DNA from: a virus
Virus record (IMG/VR): IMGVR_UViG_3300023174_000134
Location: 1 to 64,000 of that record
Strand: one strand, 5' to 3'
Length of the DNA: 64,000 nucleotides
Shown here: one piece after another, positions 26,043-34,352 of the stretch
How the letters are laid out: every line of letters starts with the position of its first letter
Numbering within the stretch: the stretch's first letter is position 1
Notes under the pieces: generated by a model
The model's database searches: none
Told to the model about the DNA's origin: nothing
What the model saw: the letters and a program-made list of their open reading frames with translations, nothing else
Position numbers and translations under genes: made by a program

Positions 26043-26916
26043 CGTTCAGCCTAGAAAGTAGTTTGTCTGTTCCAATATAATCTTCAATCAAAGTGCTTTC
26101 TGATTCTCCCAAATTTTGTAATTTGCGAAGCTCTTGATAATCTTCCGACACAGCTTTTAGATTGGCATAATAATTTTTATCGTGATTTTCTCTGTTTGCC
26201 AAAAATATAGTGGTGTTCGCCAGCTGGCTATCAATTGTTGTAACTACCGATAAAGAAAGGTTTGAGGTGTGGACTGTGTTTGAGTAAGCTCCACTTGTGT
26301 CTTGTGTTATTGTTATACTATTATTAATTATATTATAGTAAGTTGAAATTATACTTGAGTTTGCATTTATCTGTGGACCAACAAAAAGACTGGTAAAACT
26401 ACCTAAAATTGGTGCGGTGTTAACGATTCCATCTGTTTGATTAACAAGATACATTGCTGATTTGCCATAACCAATTGCTGGATCTTTATATGGTGAGGTG
26501 TAAATGGCTGAAGTATTGGCACCCACATCATCATCAAAATTTCTTAGGCCTGAAAGCCTATCAGTATGTAATTTATAAGATTGGCAAACAGTAGCCAAAT
26601 TAGTATTTGCAATATTAGCAAATAAAGTAGTAATTGTTCCCGTTAATCCTTGTAATCCATTGGCTGCAGTAACAAGTGAAATAATTGAATTTGCAGAATT
26701 ACTAATAGTTTGCACATCTGTAGCCACAGGGTTTTTATAATATCCGCTTACATTACTAGTTGCTAAATCTTTTCCAGCCCAAGAAGTAAGCAAAGCAGGA
26801 ACTGCATTTAATTGTGCTTTTGTTTCGTCTGAAAAATTTTGTATGGTTTCATTTGGATCATCAAAGTTGTATCCAAGTCTTGCAAAAACTCCTGCTGAGT
26901 TTGCTATTGTTGTCAT
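26038..26916 (-). CDS. Structural protein of unknown function next to gp25
   Basis: 292 residues, mostly helical and Asn/Ser/Thr-rich (TTIANSAGVFARLGYNFDDP, NFSDETKAQLNAVPALLTSW). It has no recognised domain, signal peptide or transmembrane helix. Position between gp25 and the gp5 spike gene suggests a baseplate or tail component. Probably a phage-lineage-specific virion protein. Confidence 0.5.
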   Translation of the reverse strand: MTTIANSAGVFARLGYNFDDPNETIQNFSDETKAQLNAVPALLTSWAGKDLATSNVSGYYKNPVATDVQTISNSANSIISLVTAANGLQGLTGTITTLFANIANTNLATVCQSYKLHTDRLSGLRNFDDDVGANTSAIYTSPYKDPAIGYGKSAMYLVNQTDGIVNTAPILGSFTSLFVGPQINANSSIISTYYNIINNSITITQDTSGAYSNTVHTSNLSLSVVTTIDSQLANTTIFLANRENHDKNYYANLKAVSEDYQELRKLQNLGESESTLIEDYIGTDKLLSRLNA

Positions 26917-26935
26917 TTTATTTCTCCATTATAAA

Positions 26936-27778
26936 TTAAATCATTGGCAAAGTTGGAAATCCTGTAATTCCTCTTGGTGCAGGATGCTGGTGAAAATTAT
27001 ACATTGTGGTATTAACTATATCCGTCATCAAAACAGAAGTCATTATTAAAAAATTACCAAGAGGTGCAGCCACAGATACATCAGAAATAATTGGTCCCAC
27101 CGTGGTGATAGAGCCCGGTAATGCAACTGGAGTTGCTGGAGTTGGTTTGCCAAGAGAAAGTCCTCCAAGAGCAGATGTAAATCCATATGGCCCAGCTGTA
27201 ACACCCATACCTCCAGTTACTCGTGTTGTTGCAACAAGCGAATCACAAGTAGCTGGTCCATACACATTCAAATCTGAACTTATATCAACCGATGTTGCAG
27301 CACCAAGTCTTACAGAACCGCCAGTATTTTCATTTGCAGAAATTGATACATCATCATCACCTGATATAGAAATATCTTTAACTGCTCGAACATTATATTG
27401 ACCCTTAACAGCAAGATTATAATCACCAGTAACGGACTGATTAAAATTGCCTAAAACTTCCATATTACAATCACCACGCACAGTAATATTACAAACACCT
27501 TTTATTAAAACATTTTTATTTTTAGCTACAATTTCATAACCATCACCAAATATTTTTACAACTTGGTCACCATTGGGGTGCATTTCAATAAAGTTTTTTG
27601 ATTTACCATGTTGAATACGAACTCTTTCACGAGTAGGTGTATCATCCATTTCAAATGAATGTCCGCCTTCAGTTTGTTGAATATTGTTATATGGATACTC
27701 TGGTTTAGTTTCATCGTTGGCAACTGATTCTGGTTCAATCCATGTGCTTTCAATTGGAGGTCTTTCATACGTTGCCAT
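26936..27778 (-). CDS. 5: Cell-puncturing spike: gp5 C-terminal beta-helix as a separate gene
   Basis: 280 residues. GHSFEMDDTPTRERVRIQHG leads into SKNFIEMHPNGDQVVKI and short beta repeats (NVLIKGVCNITVRGDCN, VTGDYNLAVKGQYNVR), the pattern of the T4 gp5C/VgrG triple-stranded beta-helix needle. The tail end MYNFHQHPAPRG carries an HxH pair, which in P2 gpV and phi92 spikes binds an iron at the tip; a similar metal tip is inferred. The OB-fold part of gp5 is a separate gene at 28901, and no lysozyme domain is in either. Confidence 0.82.
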   Translation of the reverse strand: MATYERPPIESTWIEPESVANDETKPEYPYNNIQQTEGGHSFEMDDTPTRERVRIQHGKSKNFIEMHPNGDQVVKIFGDGYEIVAKNKNVLIKGVCNITVRGDCNMEVLGNFNQSVTGDYNLAVKGQYNVRAVKDISISGDDDVSISANENTGGSVRLGAATSVDISSDLNVYGPATCDSLVATTRVTGGMGVTAGPYGFTSALGGLSLGKPTPATPVALPGSITTVGPIISDVSVAAPLGNFLIMTSVLMTDIVNTTMYNFHQHPAPRGITGFPTLPMI

Positions 27779-27780
27779 AA

Positions 27781-28677
27781 TTATCCTCCATTACTATTAT
27801 TAATAATACCAGAAACACTATTCATATTATTTTCAGCAACAAGCGTAGCGTTAGTTGATGATTCTTCAACTTCAACAAGAATTTCTGTTAGTAATTCTGA
27901 ATCTAAATCACCACCATCTGTGGTTGAAACGGAAGTTAAATTTGTAGCAGAAGCTAATATTGTTACAGTATCTTTAACAACAGTTTCTACTCCTTGAGTA
28001 AGTTCATTTCTAGCACGATTTAAATCACTAACAGCTTCTCTTATTTCAGAAAAAGATCCTTCTTCAGGTGTTCCTGGTGGTTCAGTAATCAAATCGCTAG
28101 TTGGATTCTGTGCGGCAAAGTCAGCTGCTTCTTCAGCTGTAGCTTCGTTCCAAGCGTCAGAGAAAATACTTGCAATTGTTTTATAAAGTCTTGTTAAACA
28201 ACCCTTTAACATGGCAAATATTTTTGCTGGTAAACTTAAAATCCATTGAATTAGTTTTTTTATTTTTACAACAACATCAAGAACATATTTTTGAAAATCA
28301 AGAACGGGTTGAATGTATTCTTTTTGAACATATCTAATAAAAGCAGCTGCAGCTTTTAATTTCTCAATAACGGTAAAAATAAGTCCAGATGGTTCTCCAA
28401 AACCTAATGCAAGTTTGACAGCACGAATTCCATCTCTAATAAACCTAGAGATGGCTTTAACATATTTTTTTAACCCAATGTTTTTTTGAATATCTAAAGA
28501 AAAATCACAAACATGAGATATTTGAGAATTTAAATTATCAACAATTGTACCTTCAACAATACCTACACCTAAAGCCGGTGGGTTTGAAGGCAAGTTATTT
28601 TTTTTGTCGTTAGAATCAGCAGATGTTAATGAATCTACCTTTGCCACATTAGGACTTGGTATAGCTTCCGTAGCCAT
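27781..28677 (-). CDS. Hydrophobic-helix tail protein between the two gp5 parts
   Basis: 298 residues. Low-complexity N- and C-terminal regions flank a hydrophobic helical core (residues ~70-190: VKAISRFIRDGIRAVKLALG, KLIQWILSLPAKIFAMLKG, LTRLYKTIASIF). The amphipathic/hydrophobic helices suggest membrane interaction or a tail-lumen protein. Encoded between the spike and a small Cys-rich protein, in the hub operon. Could be injected or act with the spike at the membrane; function unproven. Confidence 0.5.
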   Translation of the reverse strand: MATEAIPSPNVAKVDSLTSADSNDKKNNLPSNPPALGVGIVEGTIVDNLNSQISHVCDFSLDIQKNIGLKKYVKAISRFIRDGIRAVKLALGFGEPSGLIFTVIEKLKAAAAFIRYVQKEYIQPVLDFQKYVLDVVVKIKKLIQWILSLPAKIFAMLKGCLTRLYKTIASIFSDAWNEATAEEAADFAAQNPTSDLITEPPGTPEEGSFSEIREAVSDLNRARNELTQGVETVVKDTVTILASATNLTSVSTTDGGDLDSELLTEILVEVEESSTNATLVAENNMNSVSGIINNSNGG

Positions 28678-28904
28678 TATGATGTTCCTTTTTTAATCAT
28701 TTTCATTGCATTATTAATTATTTCACGATAACAAGCATCTTGCTCTGCATGACAAGTATCAAGCACAATATCATCATGGCAATGGCAGTTTGTTTTTTTC
28801 ATTTCTTCAGCAAACTCTTTTTCAGTTAATGTTCCAGCAAAATATTTTTCTTCCAATATTTTTACTTTCGCAGCCAATTTATGTAGTTCCATTAATTTAC
28901 TCAT
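28677..28904 (-). CDS. Small Cys/His-containing protein in the hub operon
   Basis: 75 residues with a charged coiled-coil-like N-terminus (LAAKVKILEEKYFAGTLTEK) and a metal-binding-looking segment NCHCHDDIVLDTCHAEQDAC. It overlaps the OB-fold gene by four bases (ATGA). Role unknown; co-translation with gp5 OB and gp27 suggests a part in hub assembly. Confidence 0.5.
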   Translation of the reverse strand: MSKLMELHKLAAKVKILEEKYFAGTLTEKEFAEEMKKTNCHCHDDIVLDTCHAEQDACYREIINNAMKMIKKGTS

Positions 28905-29197
28905 TTTATTCCCGGTAAAACTCCCATCATTACTGGTTGTTGTGCATTTTCACCATCTAAAAAGAAACCAACAATCCAATCTCCAATTCTTGGAGCAGAG
29001 AAATTTTTAGAATCATTAATTGGATGCATTGGGTGAGCCCAAGGTAAATCATTTGTAGGAACTAAAGTCTTTTTTTCAGAATGCCATCCAAATATTCTTA
29101 CACGGCATCGACCAATGGCTAGAGGATCAAGTCGGTCCTCAACAATTCCAACCCACCATATAAAACCATTTTTACCAGCAAAATCAGTATTTTCCAC
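28901..29197 (-). CDS. 5: gp5 N-terminal OB-fold domain as a separate gene
   Basis: 98 residues. FIWWVGIVEDRLDPLAIGRC then RVRIFGWHSEKKT, VPTNDLPWAHPM, and GDWIVGFFLDGENAQQPVMM follow the T4 gp5 OB-fold motif for motif (VGEVVDRKDP..GRVRVRIFGLH, LPWA). In T4 this domain links the spike to the gp27 torus. Here the protein ends right after the OB fold: lysozyme and beta-helix are absent, the helix being encoded at 26936. It directly follows gp27. Confidence 0.85.
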   Translation of the reverse strand: MENTDFAGKNGFIWWVGIVEDRLDPLAIGRCRVRIFGWHSEKKTLVPTNDLPWAHPMHPINDSKNFSAPRIGDWIVGFFLDGENAQQPVMMGVLPGIK

Positions 29198-30519
29198 TAA
29201 TATATTCCTGCTTCAGATTGTTTTAATAAATTGCCAGCTAAAACAAATTCATTGTTTGTAGAATCAGATGATATTTCACAAATCGTTTCATGTCTATCCG
29301 GTTTAATCATGTGTCTTGTTCCAATTATCAAATAGTTTCCGGATATAGATTTATCTATGTTGTCAGTATCATTTAAAGAAAAAGCATGAGCATTTAAGTT
29401 CAAAACAAAACCAGAACTAATTGCAAAATTACCAGGTAATGTTATATTCATTCTTCTTTGCAAAAGGCTATTTAAAAGTGCTTTTCTTTGAGGAATATAT
29501 GTATGAGTGTCATCAATAATGGTTGCAGATTTATTATCATTTTTTCTAACATATGATGTATCAAATCTGCTTGTTTGATATGGATATAAAACAACTTTAG
29601 AATCATACATTTGTGAAGCATTTTTATTTTCTCGGTTCAATCCTGCCGAAGCCATTGGAAACTGATTTAAACTCTTATCTTTTTTGAAAGTGTTATTAAT
29701 GTCTAAGCGAGTTATTTCAACATTTCTTGTAAGCACATCAAACCCAATAAATTTATTGGCAAAAAAACCGTTTCTTATATTTTCTAAAAAATCAAAAGCT
29801 ACCGTAAAATTGAAATCACGAATGCCTAAAAATTCACTAGCAACTGAATCGTTTAAATTTTTAACATTGAAATTAATTTTTAATATTGGCCCACTAGAAA
29901 TTAAAGTTGATAAAGAAACAAAATTAAAACCAACTTTATTTTCAAAAAATAAAAAATTAGCTTTATCATTAACATTAACAGCTCTTTTAGATAACCATTG
30001 CACCGTTTCAAATGGCGTTAAAAGAGGAACAATAGAGCTATGAATTCCTTTTGGTTTTTCTACAATACCAATTTTTTTATTTGGAACTTTTAAATAATTT
30101 TTTAATACCGATACCACTATTTTATCGTAGGTTCCAGAATAGTATTGGTTAATTTTTTGTTGCTCGGAATAAATTAATTCTTCTGAAACAAAATGTAAAA
30201 CATATATTTCAGTATTTTGATTTACATTTGTTCTATTTGTTTGTTTGTATATCCTAAAGCTTTTTAAAATAGTTGTTACATCAGTTTCATTAGATTTGTT
30301 TATATTTACAATCAAATATTCTGACCCATCAAATAATAATCTTTTAGATAAACCAACTGAATCTTTGAGAGCTATATTTCCAGACATACAAGGCATTAGT
30401 ATGCTATCAAAAATATTTAATTCAACAAATAGACTTGATACATCAAATTTACCAAATTTTGATATAATTGATATATCTTTTATTTTAAATTGTGTTGGTT
30501 CTTTTATTTGAAATGACAT
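29197..30519 (-). CDS. 27: Baseplate hub protein gp27
   Basis: 440 residues (T4 gp27 391). The first domain starts with FKIKDISIISKFGKFDVSSL and LNIFDSILMPCMSGNIALKD, like the gp27/VgrG tube domain. LVPFETV-like TPFETVQWLSKRAVN and a FLFFENKVGFNFVSL strand follow. gp27 forms the trimeric torus that carries the gp5 spike, and the next gene downstream is the gp5 OB domain, the expected partner. It shares one base with gp53 and with the OB gene. Confidence 0.85.
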   Translation of the reverse strand: MSFQIKEPTQFKIKDISIISKFGKFDVSSLFVELNIFDSILMPCMSGNIALKDSVGLSKRLLFDGSEYLIVNINKSNETDVTTILKSFRIYKQTNRTNVNQNTEIYVLHFVSEELIYSEQQKINQYYSGTYDKIVVSVLKNYLKVPNKKIGIVEKPKGIHSSIVPLLTPFETVQWLSKRAVNVNDKANFLFFENKVGFNFVSLSTLISSGPILKINFNVKNLNDSVASEFLGIRDFNFTVAFDFLENIRNGFFANKFIGFDVLTRNVEITRLDINNTFKKDKSLNQFPMASAGLNRENKNASQMYDSKVVLYPYQTSRFDTSYVRKNDNKSATIIDDTHTYIPQRKALLNSLLQRRMNITLPGNFAISSGFVLNLNAHAFSLNDTDNIDKSISGNYLIIGTRHMIKPDRHETICEISSDSTNNEFVLAGNLLKQSEAGIY

Positions 30520-31148
30520 TATTTAAAAACATTCCTTAATTCTTCTTCAATAGAGGACACAAATTCTGGCTTTAACAATTTGATGGTTCTTTTTGCTTCA
30601 TTTTGTTCAATTTCATAATCATAATATGATTTGGTTTCTTTAGTTGTGGTAATTGTAATTGAATTACCATCATCTAAAGTTAAATTTGTTGTTGTTGCTG
30701 CCACATTAGCATATGTATTTGCATCAATTTGGAGTTTTGATTGTAACTCAGATCCATTTGAATTTGAGGTACGTGTTTCAACTTTATAATATGAATGGAT
30801 GTTTGCTTGAGACCAAGTTGTGCCAGATTGTCCAACACTTGCGTTGGCCGAATATTTTTCATTTATGTAAGAAATAATTGTTCTTTGGTCAAGAGGCCAA
30901 TCAAATTGTGGATCCACAATATTGTTTATCATTAAGACTGCCCAATGACGCTCAGGAGAATCATAAAATTTAGTTGCAATAATTTCTGGAGTGTCACCAT
31001 CTTGAATATCATATTCATAATAAACGGCAGAATTATCTTTAAAAGATTGTTCAAATCCAAAACGAGATGTTATATTTGTAACAGTTTCAACATCTAAAGA
31101 ATTTAAAGTATAAACTGTTTTTGGAAAGTAATTAAAATATTTTGCCAT
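30519..31148 (-). CDS. 53: Baseplate wedge protein gp53
   Basis: 209 residues (T4 gp53 196). FNYFPKTVYTLNSLDVETVT and GDTPEIIATKFYDSPERHWA with VLMINNIVDPQFDWPLDQRT match the gp53/LysM-like pattern (NAIYGNPQLYWVLLMCND in T4). gp53 joins neighbouring wedges around the hub. Located between gp27 and gp48. Confidence 0.85.
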   Translation of the reverse strand: MAKYFNYFPKTVYTLNSLDVETVTNITSRFGFEQSFKDNSAVYYEYDIQDGDTPEIIATKFYDSPERHWAVLMINNIVDPQFDWPLDQRTIISYINEKYSANASVGQSGTTWSQANIHSYYKVETRTSNSNGSELQSKLQIDANTYANVAATTTNLTLDDGNSITITTTKETKSYYDYEIEQNEAKRTIKLLKPEFVSSIEEELRNVFK

Positions 31149-32416
31149 TAGAAAAGTGCCTCACGTTTTTCATTAACTTGATTATATCCAGCATCTTTTA
31201 AATTTTCTATTGTCTGTTTAGATAATCTATCCGTTCTAATGCTAGATTTTGTCATAATTTCTGTTTCTTTAAATTGTAATGATAAACGAATTGCAACTGG
31301 CATACCTGTTCCACCAACAGTAGCATTTTCACCAGGAATTTCATATGAAGAAAATCCGCCTGGTGCATAATCAACATCCATAGAAGTTAAAACACAAGTG
31401 GATATTTTTGGTATATTTGGATTAATTCTGCCATTATAATAAAAACTAATGTCGAATTCTGATGGAGGAACTAAAAAGAATCCATTTGTTCCACCTTGTG
31501 CAACTTCTGGCGCTTGATGAAATCTTAATCTTTGAATAATATCTTGAACTTCTTTGGCTTCTTTTTCATCTCTTGGATAAAATTGAAAGTCAAAACGAAA
31601 TGTTCTTAAAGATGGAGAAGAATATATTAATTCAAGCATTGGATTTTGAACCACTCCAAACGCTTGAGAAAAAGCAACTTGAAAAATGCCTCCGGCTTGT
31701 TTAGCTAAACCACTTAAAATAAACGGAGAAACTTGACCAACAACCTCTTTAGCAATTGCTCCAGCATCCTGACCTTGTAAAATACTATCAATGGCACTTT
31801 TACCAGCTGAAAGAACTCCAGCAGCTAAAGTTCCACCTGGTCTAAGTTCGTCAAAAGTTTGAGCTTCAGTAAAAGCTAAAGTGTCTGGCATATACAAAGC
31901 AACAGTATCCGTTATTCTTTTTTCAGCTCTTATACTTCCAGTTTGTAATCTTTGAGTAACTTGTTTACCTAGACCAGAAAATCCATCAGCTCCTCCTCTT
32001 ATTATATCTACTCCTGTTTTAATAGATTGATTAATTCCAGAAACACTATCAAGGACTTGCTTAACTGTTCCACCAACTGAAGATGCTAACGGAGAATTAC
32101 CAACGGCATTACTAGCTTGATTAATTATATTACCTAAATTAGCCAATTGATAACTGGTTCCAGCTGCAAACGAACCATTGTTTATATTATTTTTAATCGC
32201 TTGCGGAGTGTCACCCGTGCCTTCACCAGAAAAACTTGTCAATCTTTGTTCATTGATGTTGATGACCATGTAGTGAGCTTTATCACTACTACCTAAATCA
32301 CTAGGATAACGATATGTGTTTCTTTCGTATTTTTTATTTTCAGTTAAAGAAGCAAGAGGTCCTTTAGCTGAGCCTGGAGGAGTAAAACTAATATTGGTGA
32401 GATTGAAAAGTGCCAT
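31148..32416 (-). CDS. 48: Baseplate tail tube cap gp48
   Basis: 422 residues (T4 gp48 364). NTYRYPSDLGSSDKAHYMVI near the N-terminus and FRFDFQFYPRDEKEAKEVQD plus STCVLTSMDVDYAPGGFSSY near the C-terminus are typical of the tube-initiator proteins gp48/gp54, whose fold resembles the tail tube. In T4 gp48 caps the hub and starts tube polymerisation with gp54, the product of the plus-strand gene at 33566. A perfect late box lies upstream at 32443. Confidence 0.78.
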   Translation of the reverse strand: MALFNLTNISFTPPGSAKGPLASLTENKKYERNTYRYPSDLGSSDKAHYMVININEQRLTSFSGEGTGDTPQAIKNNINNGSFAAGTSYQLANLGNIINQASNAVGNSPLASSVGGTVKQVLDSVSGINQSIKTGVDIIRGGADGFSGLGKQVTQRLQTGSIRAEKRITDTVALYMPDTLAFTEAQTFDELRPGGTLAAGVLSAGKSAIDSILQGQDAGAIAKEVVGQVSPFILSGLAKQAGGIFQVAFSQAFGVVQNPMLELIYSSPSLRTFRFDFQFYPRDEKEAKEVQDIIQRLRFHQAPEVAQGGTNGFFLVPPSEFDISFYYNGRINPNIPKISTCVLTSMDVDYAPGGFSSYEIPGENATVGGTGMPVAIRLSLQFKETEIMTKSSIRTDRLSKQTIENLKDAGYNQVNEKREALF

Positions 32417-32442
32417 TTAGTATCCTATGGAGATTTACTACA

Positions 32443-32450
32443 TATTTATA
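32443..32450 (-). promoter_or_regulatory. Late promoter (perfect TATAAATA)
   Basis: Minus strand TATAAATA, 26 bases upstream of the gp48 start, in the divergent gap between the minus-strand baseplate operon and the plus-strand gp4 operon. Matches the T4 late consensus recognised by gp55 with gp33 and gp45. Confidence 0.75.
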
Positions 32451-32896
32451 TGACATTCGGCAAAACTTATAAAGGATGGTTCAATCCAAGGCACCCCACC
32501 AAATATAAAGGTGATGCGGATAACATCGTCTATCGGTCAACATGGGAACGCAGGGTAATGAAATGGTTGGATGAACATCCGAATGTTCTCTGGTGGTCGT
32601 CAGAAGAATTGGCAGTACCATACAAGTCTCCAATCGACAATAAAATGCACCGCTACTTTCCAGATTTCATTGCCAAAATGAGGTTAAAAGACGGCAAGGT
32701 AATGACTTATATTATTGAGGTAAAGCCAATGGCACAGACAAAGATGCCCATTCAGAAAAGGAAAACCAAAAGGTTTCTACAAGAGATGGCAACCTATGCG
32801 GTTAATCAGGAGAAATGGAGAGCTGCGGATATATTCTGTCAGGAACATGGGTGGAAGTTCCTCGTGGTAACGGAACAGGAGCTTGGATTACTATAA
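32450..32896 (+). CDS. 4: Head completion protein gp4 (TnsA-like nuclease fold)
   Basis: 148 residues (T4 gp4 150). WFNPRHPTKYKGDADNIVYR and STWERRVMKWLDEHPNVLWW are characteristic. The PD-(D/E)XK core reads YFPDFIA ... YIIEVKPMAQ, and KIP-like KFLVVTEQELG closes the fold. T4 gp4 (gp50/65) acts in head completion. First gene of the plus-strand block. The start lacks a well-placed Shine-Dalgarno; the GGAG at 32429 is 17 bases away. Confidence 0.88.
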   Translation: MTFGKTYKGWFNPRHPTKYKGDADNIVYRSTWERRVMKWLDEHPNVLWWSSEELAVPYKSPIDNKMHRYFPDFIAKMRLKDGKVMTYIIEVKPMAQTKMPIQKRKTKRFLQEMATYAVNQEKWRAADIFCQEHGWKFLVVTEQELGLL

Positions 32897-32937
32897 CCTT
32901 ATCTTTAAAGCGGAACACCGATACTTATAAGGTTTTG
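32894..32937 (+). terminator. Possible weak stem-loop after gp4
   Basis: AACCTTAT and ATAAGGTT can pair across a 28-base loop and are followed by TTTG. The loop is large and the T-run short, so this may be a processing site or chance. Confidence 0.25.
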
Positions 32938-32975
32938 CTGCCAAAAATCAGGTAATAATGGACTTTATTTTTGAG

Positions 32976-32983
32976 TATAAATA
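32976..32983 (+). promoter_or_regulatory. Late promoter (perfect TATAAATA) abutting the next gene
   Basis: Plus strand GTATAAATAGAGT then ATG at 32988. With the T4 geometry (box at -13 to -6) transcription would start at the ATG itself, giving a leaderless message for the 192-residue gene and a normal leader for the genes after it. Confidence 0.65.
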
Positions 32984-32987
32984 GAGT

Positions 32988-33566
32988 ATGGCTTATTTAC
33001 TAGACAGAATCACTCAGCAGCTATCGGAAGAAGGTTTAGAACCAAGAACCAATGCAGCTAGAGAGTGGTTAAAAGCTAAGGTAAAGAATTTATCACCTCA
33101 GCGCACGGCGCTAATGAAAGACCGTGATAAGATAAAAAATAGGTCAATGATGGGTCGTATGTATTTTTATTTTTACGACCCTAAGTTAAAGGATTCGTTG
33201 CCATATTACGATAGGTTCCCATTGGTCATACCAATTGAACGTTACCCAGACGGTTTTTTAGGACTGAATTTGCATTACATCAGCCCAAAGCAACGGATTA
33301 TCCTTTTAGACAAATTGAGTGTATTTTTAAATAATGATAACTACGATGAAACCACAAAGTTTCGTTTGAGGTATCACACACTTAAAAATGCCTCCAGAAT
33401 TTTTGAAGGTACTCCTTGTATTAAGAAGTATCTTTATAAGCACGTTGACAGTAGGTTTTTAGAGATACCTGCTGAAGAATGGGATATTGCTGCCTTAATT
33501 CCATATGAATATTTTGTAGGCGCAACAAAAAACAAAGTTTGGACAGATTCTAGGAAAAAATTCTAA
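32988..33566 (+). CDS. Conserved phage protein with YDPK...LPYYDxFPLV motif
   Basis: 192 residues. The central segment MYFYFYDPKLKDSLPYYDRF then PLVIPIERYPDGFLGLNLHY and ISPKQRIILLDKL is a motif I recall from many myoviruses, usually among structural genes; I cannot attach a T4 gene number. It shares one base with the following tube-initiator gene, so a tail or baseplate role is probable. No catalytic residues recognised. The start codon is four bases from a late box. Confidence 0.6.
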   Translation: MAYLLDRITQQLSEEGLEPRTNAAREWLKAKVKNLSPQRTALMKDRDKIKNRSMMGRMYFYFYDPKLKDSLPYYDRFPLVIPIERYPDGFLGLNLHYISPKQRIILLDKLSVFLNNDNYDETTKFRLRYHTLKNASRIFEGTPCIKKYLYKHVDSRFLEIPAEEWDIAALIPYEYFVGATKNKVWTDSRKKF

Positions 33567-34336
33567 TGTCTTTTTCACCACAATTATTTTTAACAAATAT
33601 TAAAGCACACGATGGCCCAGCAAAGCCATCCAGATTTGAAGTGATTCTTCCCATTCCAGGTTATATCAATTCATTTGTTGGTAATTCAATACTTGAACAA
33701 TTGATTAACTTACCAAATAATATTGTATCGTCTGTTACTGATATCTTTTCAGCACCTCAGGATCCAGCAACAAGAACAACCAATGCTTCTTTGTCCCGTT
33801 ACTTAGCTCTTCAATGTGAAACTGCCGAGTTACCTGGCAGAACATTGTTAACACAAGATGCTAAAGTGTATGGTCCCACATTTAAAATACCATATCAATC
33901 ACAATACAATGATATTAATTTAGGATTTATTTGCACAAATGATTTCTATGAGAGAAAACTGTTTGACCGTTGGTTAGAAGCAATTCATCCATCAGATACA
34001 AACAATATGAGATTTCCAAGAGGAAATCAAACTCGTTATATGACAAATATTACGATTGTTCAGTATGATGATTTTATTAAAAAGATTTATTCGGTACAAT
34101 TGATAGATGCTTTTCCAATTGGTGTGGCTGCACAACCATTAAGTTGGTCAGAAGATAACTTCCATAGGTTATCGGTACAGTTTGCATATCAGAGATATAA
34201 AGTTATATACGAAGGTAGTTATGATTTGGCTGCAGCCGCTAGTGCTTTGTTTGGTGTTAAAGCTGCGCCTTTTTTTGATAGAGCAGGAAATTCTATTAAC
34301 AATACAATAGGAAAAACGCTTGCGAAGATTTTTTAA
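33566..34336 (+). CDS. 54: Tail tube initiator gp54 (tube-fold protein)
   Basis: 256 residues. The second half (TFKIPYQSQYNDINLGFICT, NDFYERKLFDRWLEAIHP, QYDDFIKKIYSVQLIDAFPI, RLSVQFAYQRYKVI) is the tail-tube fold shared by gp19, gp48 and gp54. The N-terminal KPSRFEVILPIPGY is also typical. Because it sits next to gp26 and is single-copy here, gp54, which starts the tube on gp48, is the best call. A tail tube subunit (gp19) cannot be excluded from sequence alone. Confidence 0.7.
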   Translation: MSFSPQLFLTNIKAHDGPAKPSRFEVILPIPGYINSFVGNSILEQLINLPNNIVSSVTDIFSAPQDPATRTTNASLSRYLALQCETAELPGRTLLTQDAKVYGPTFKIPYQSQYNDINLGFICTNDFYERKLFDRWLEAIHPSDTNNMRFPRGNQTRYMTNITIVQYDDFIKKIYSVQLIDAFPIGVAAQPLSWSEDNFHRLSVQFAYQRYKVIYEGSYDLAAAASALFGVKAAPFFDRAGNSINNTIGKTLAKIF

Positions 34337-34352
34337 TTTATGAGGATTTAAT

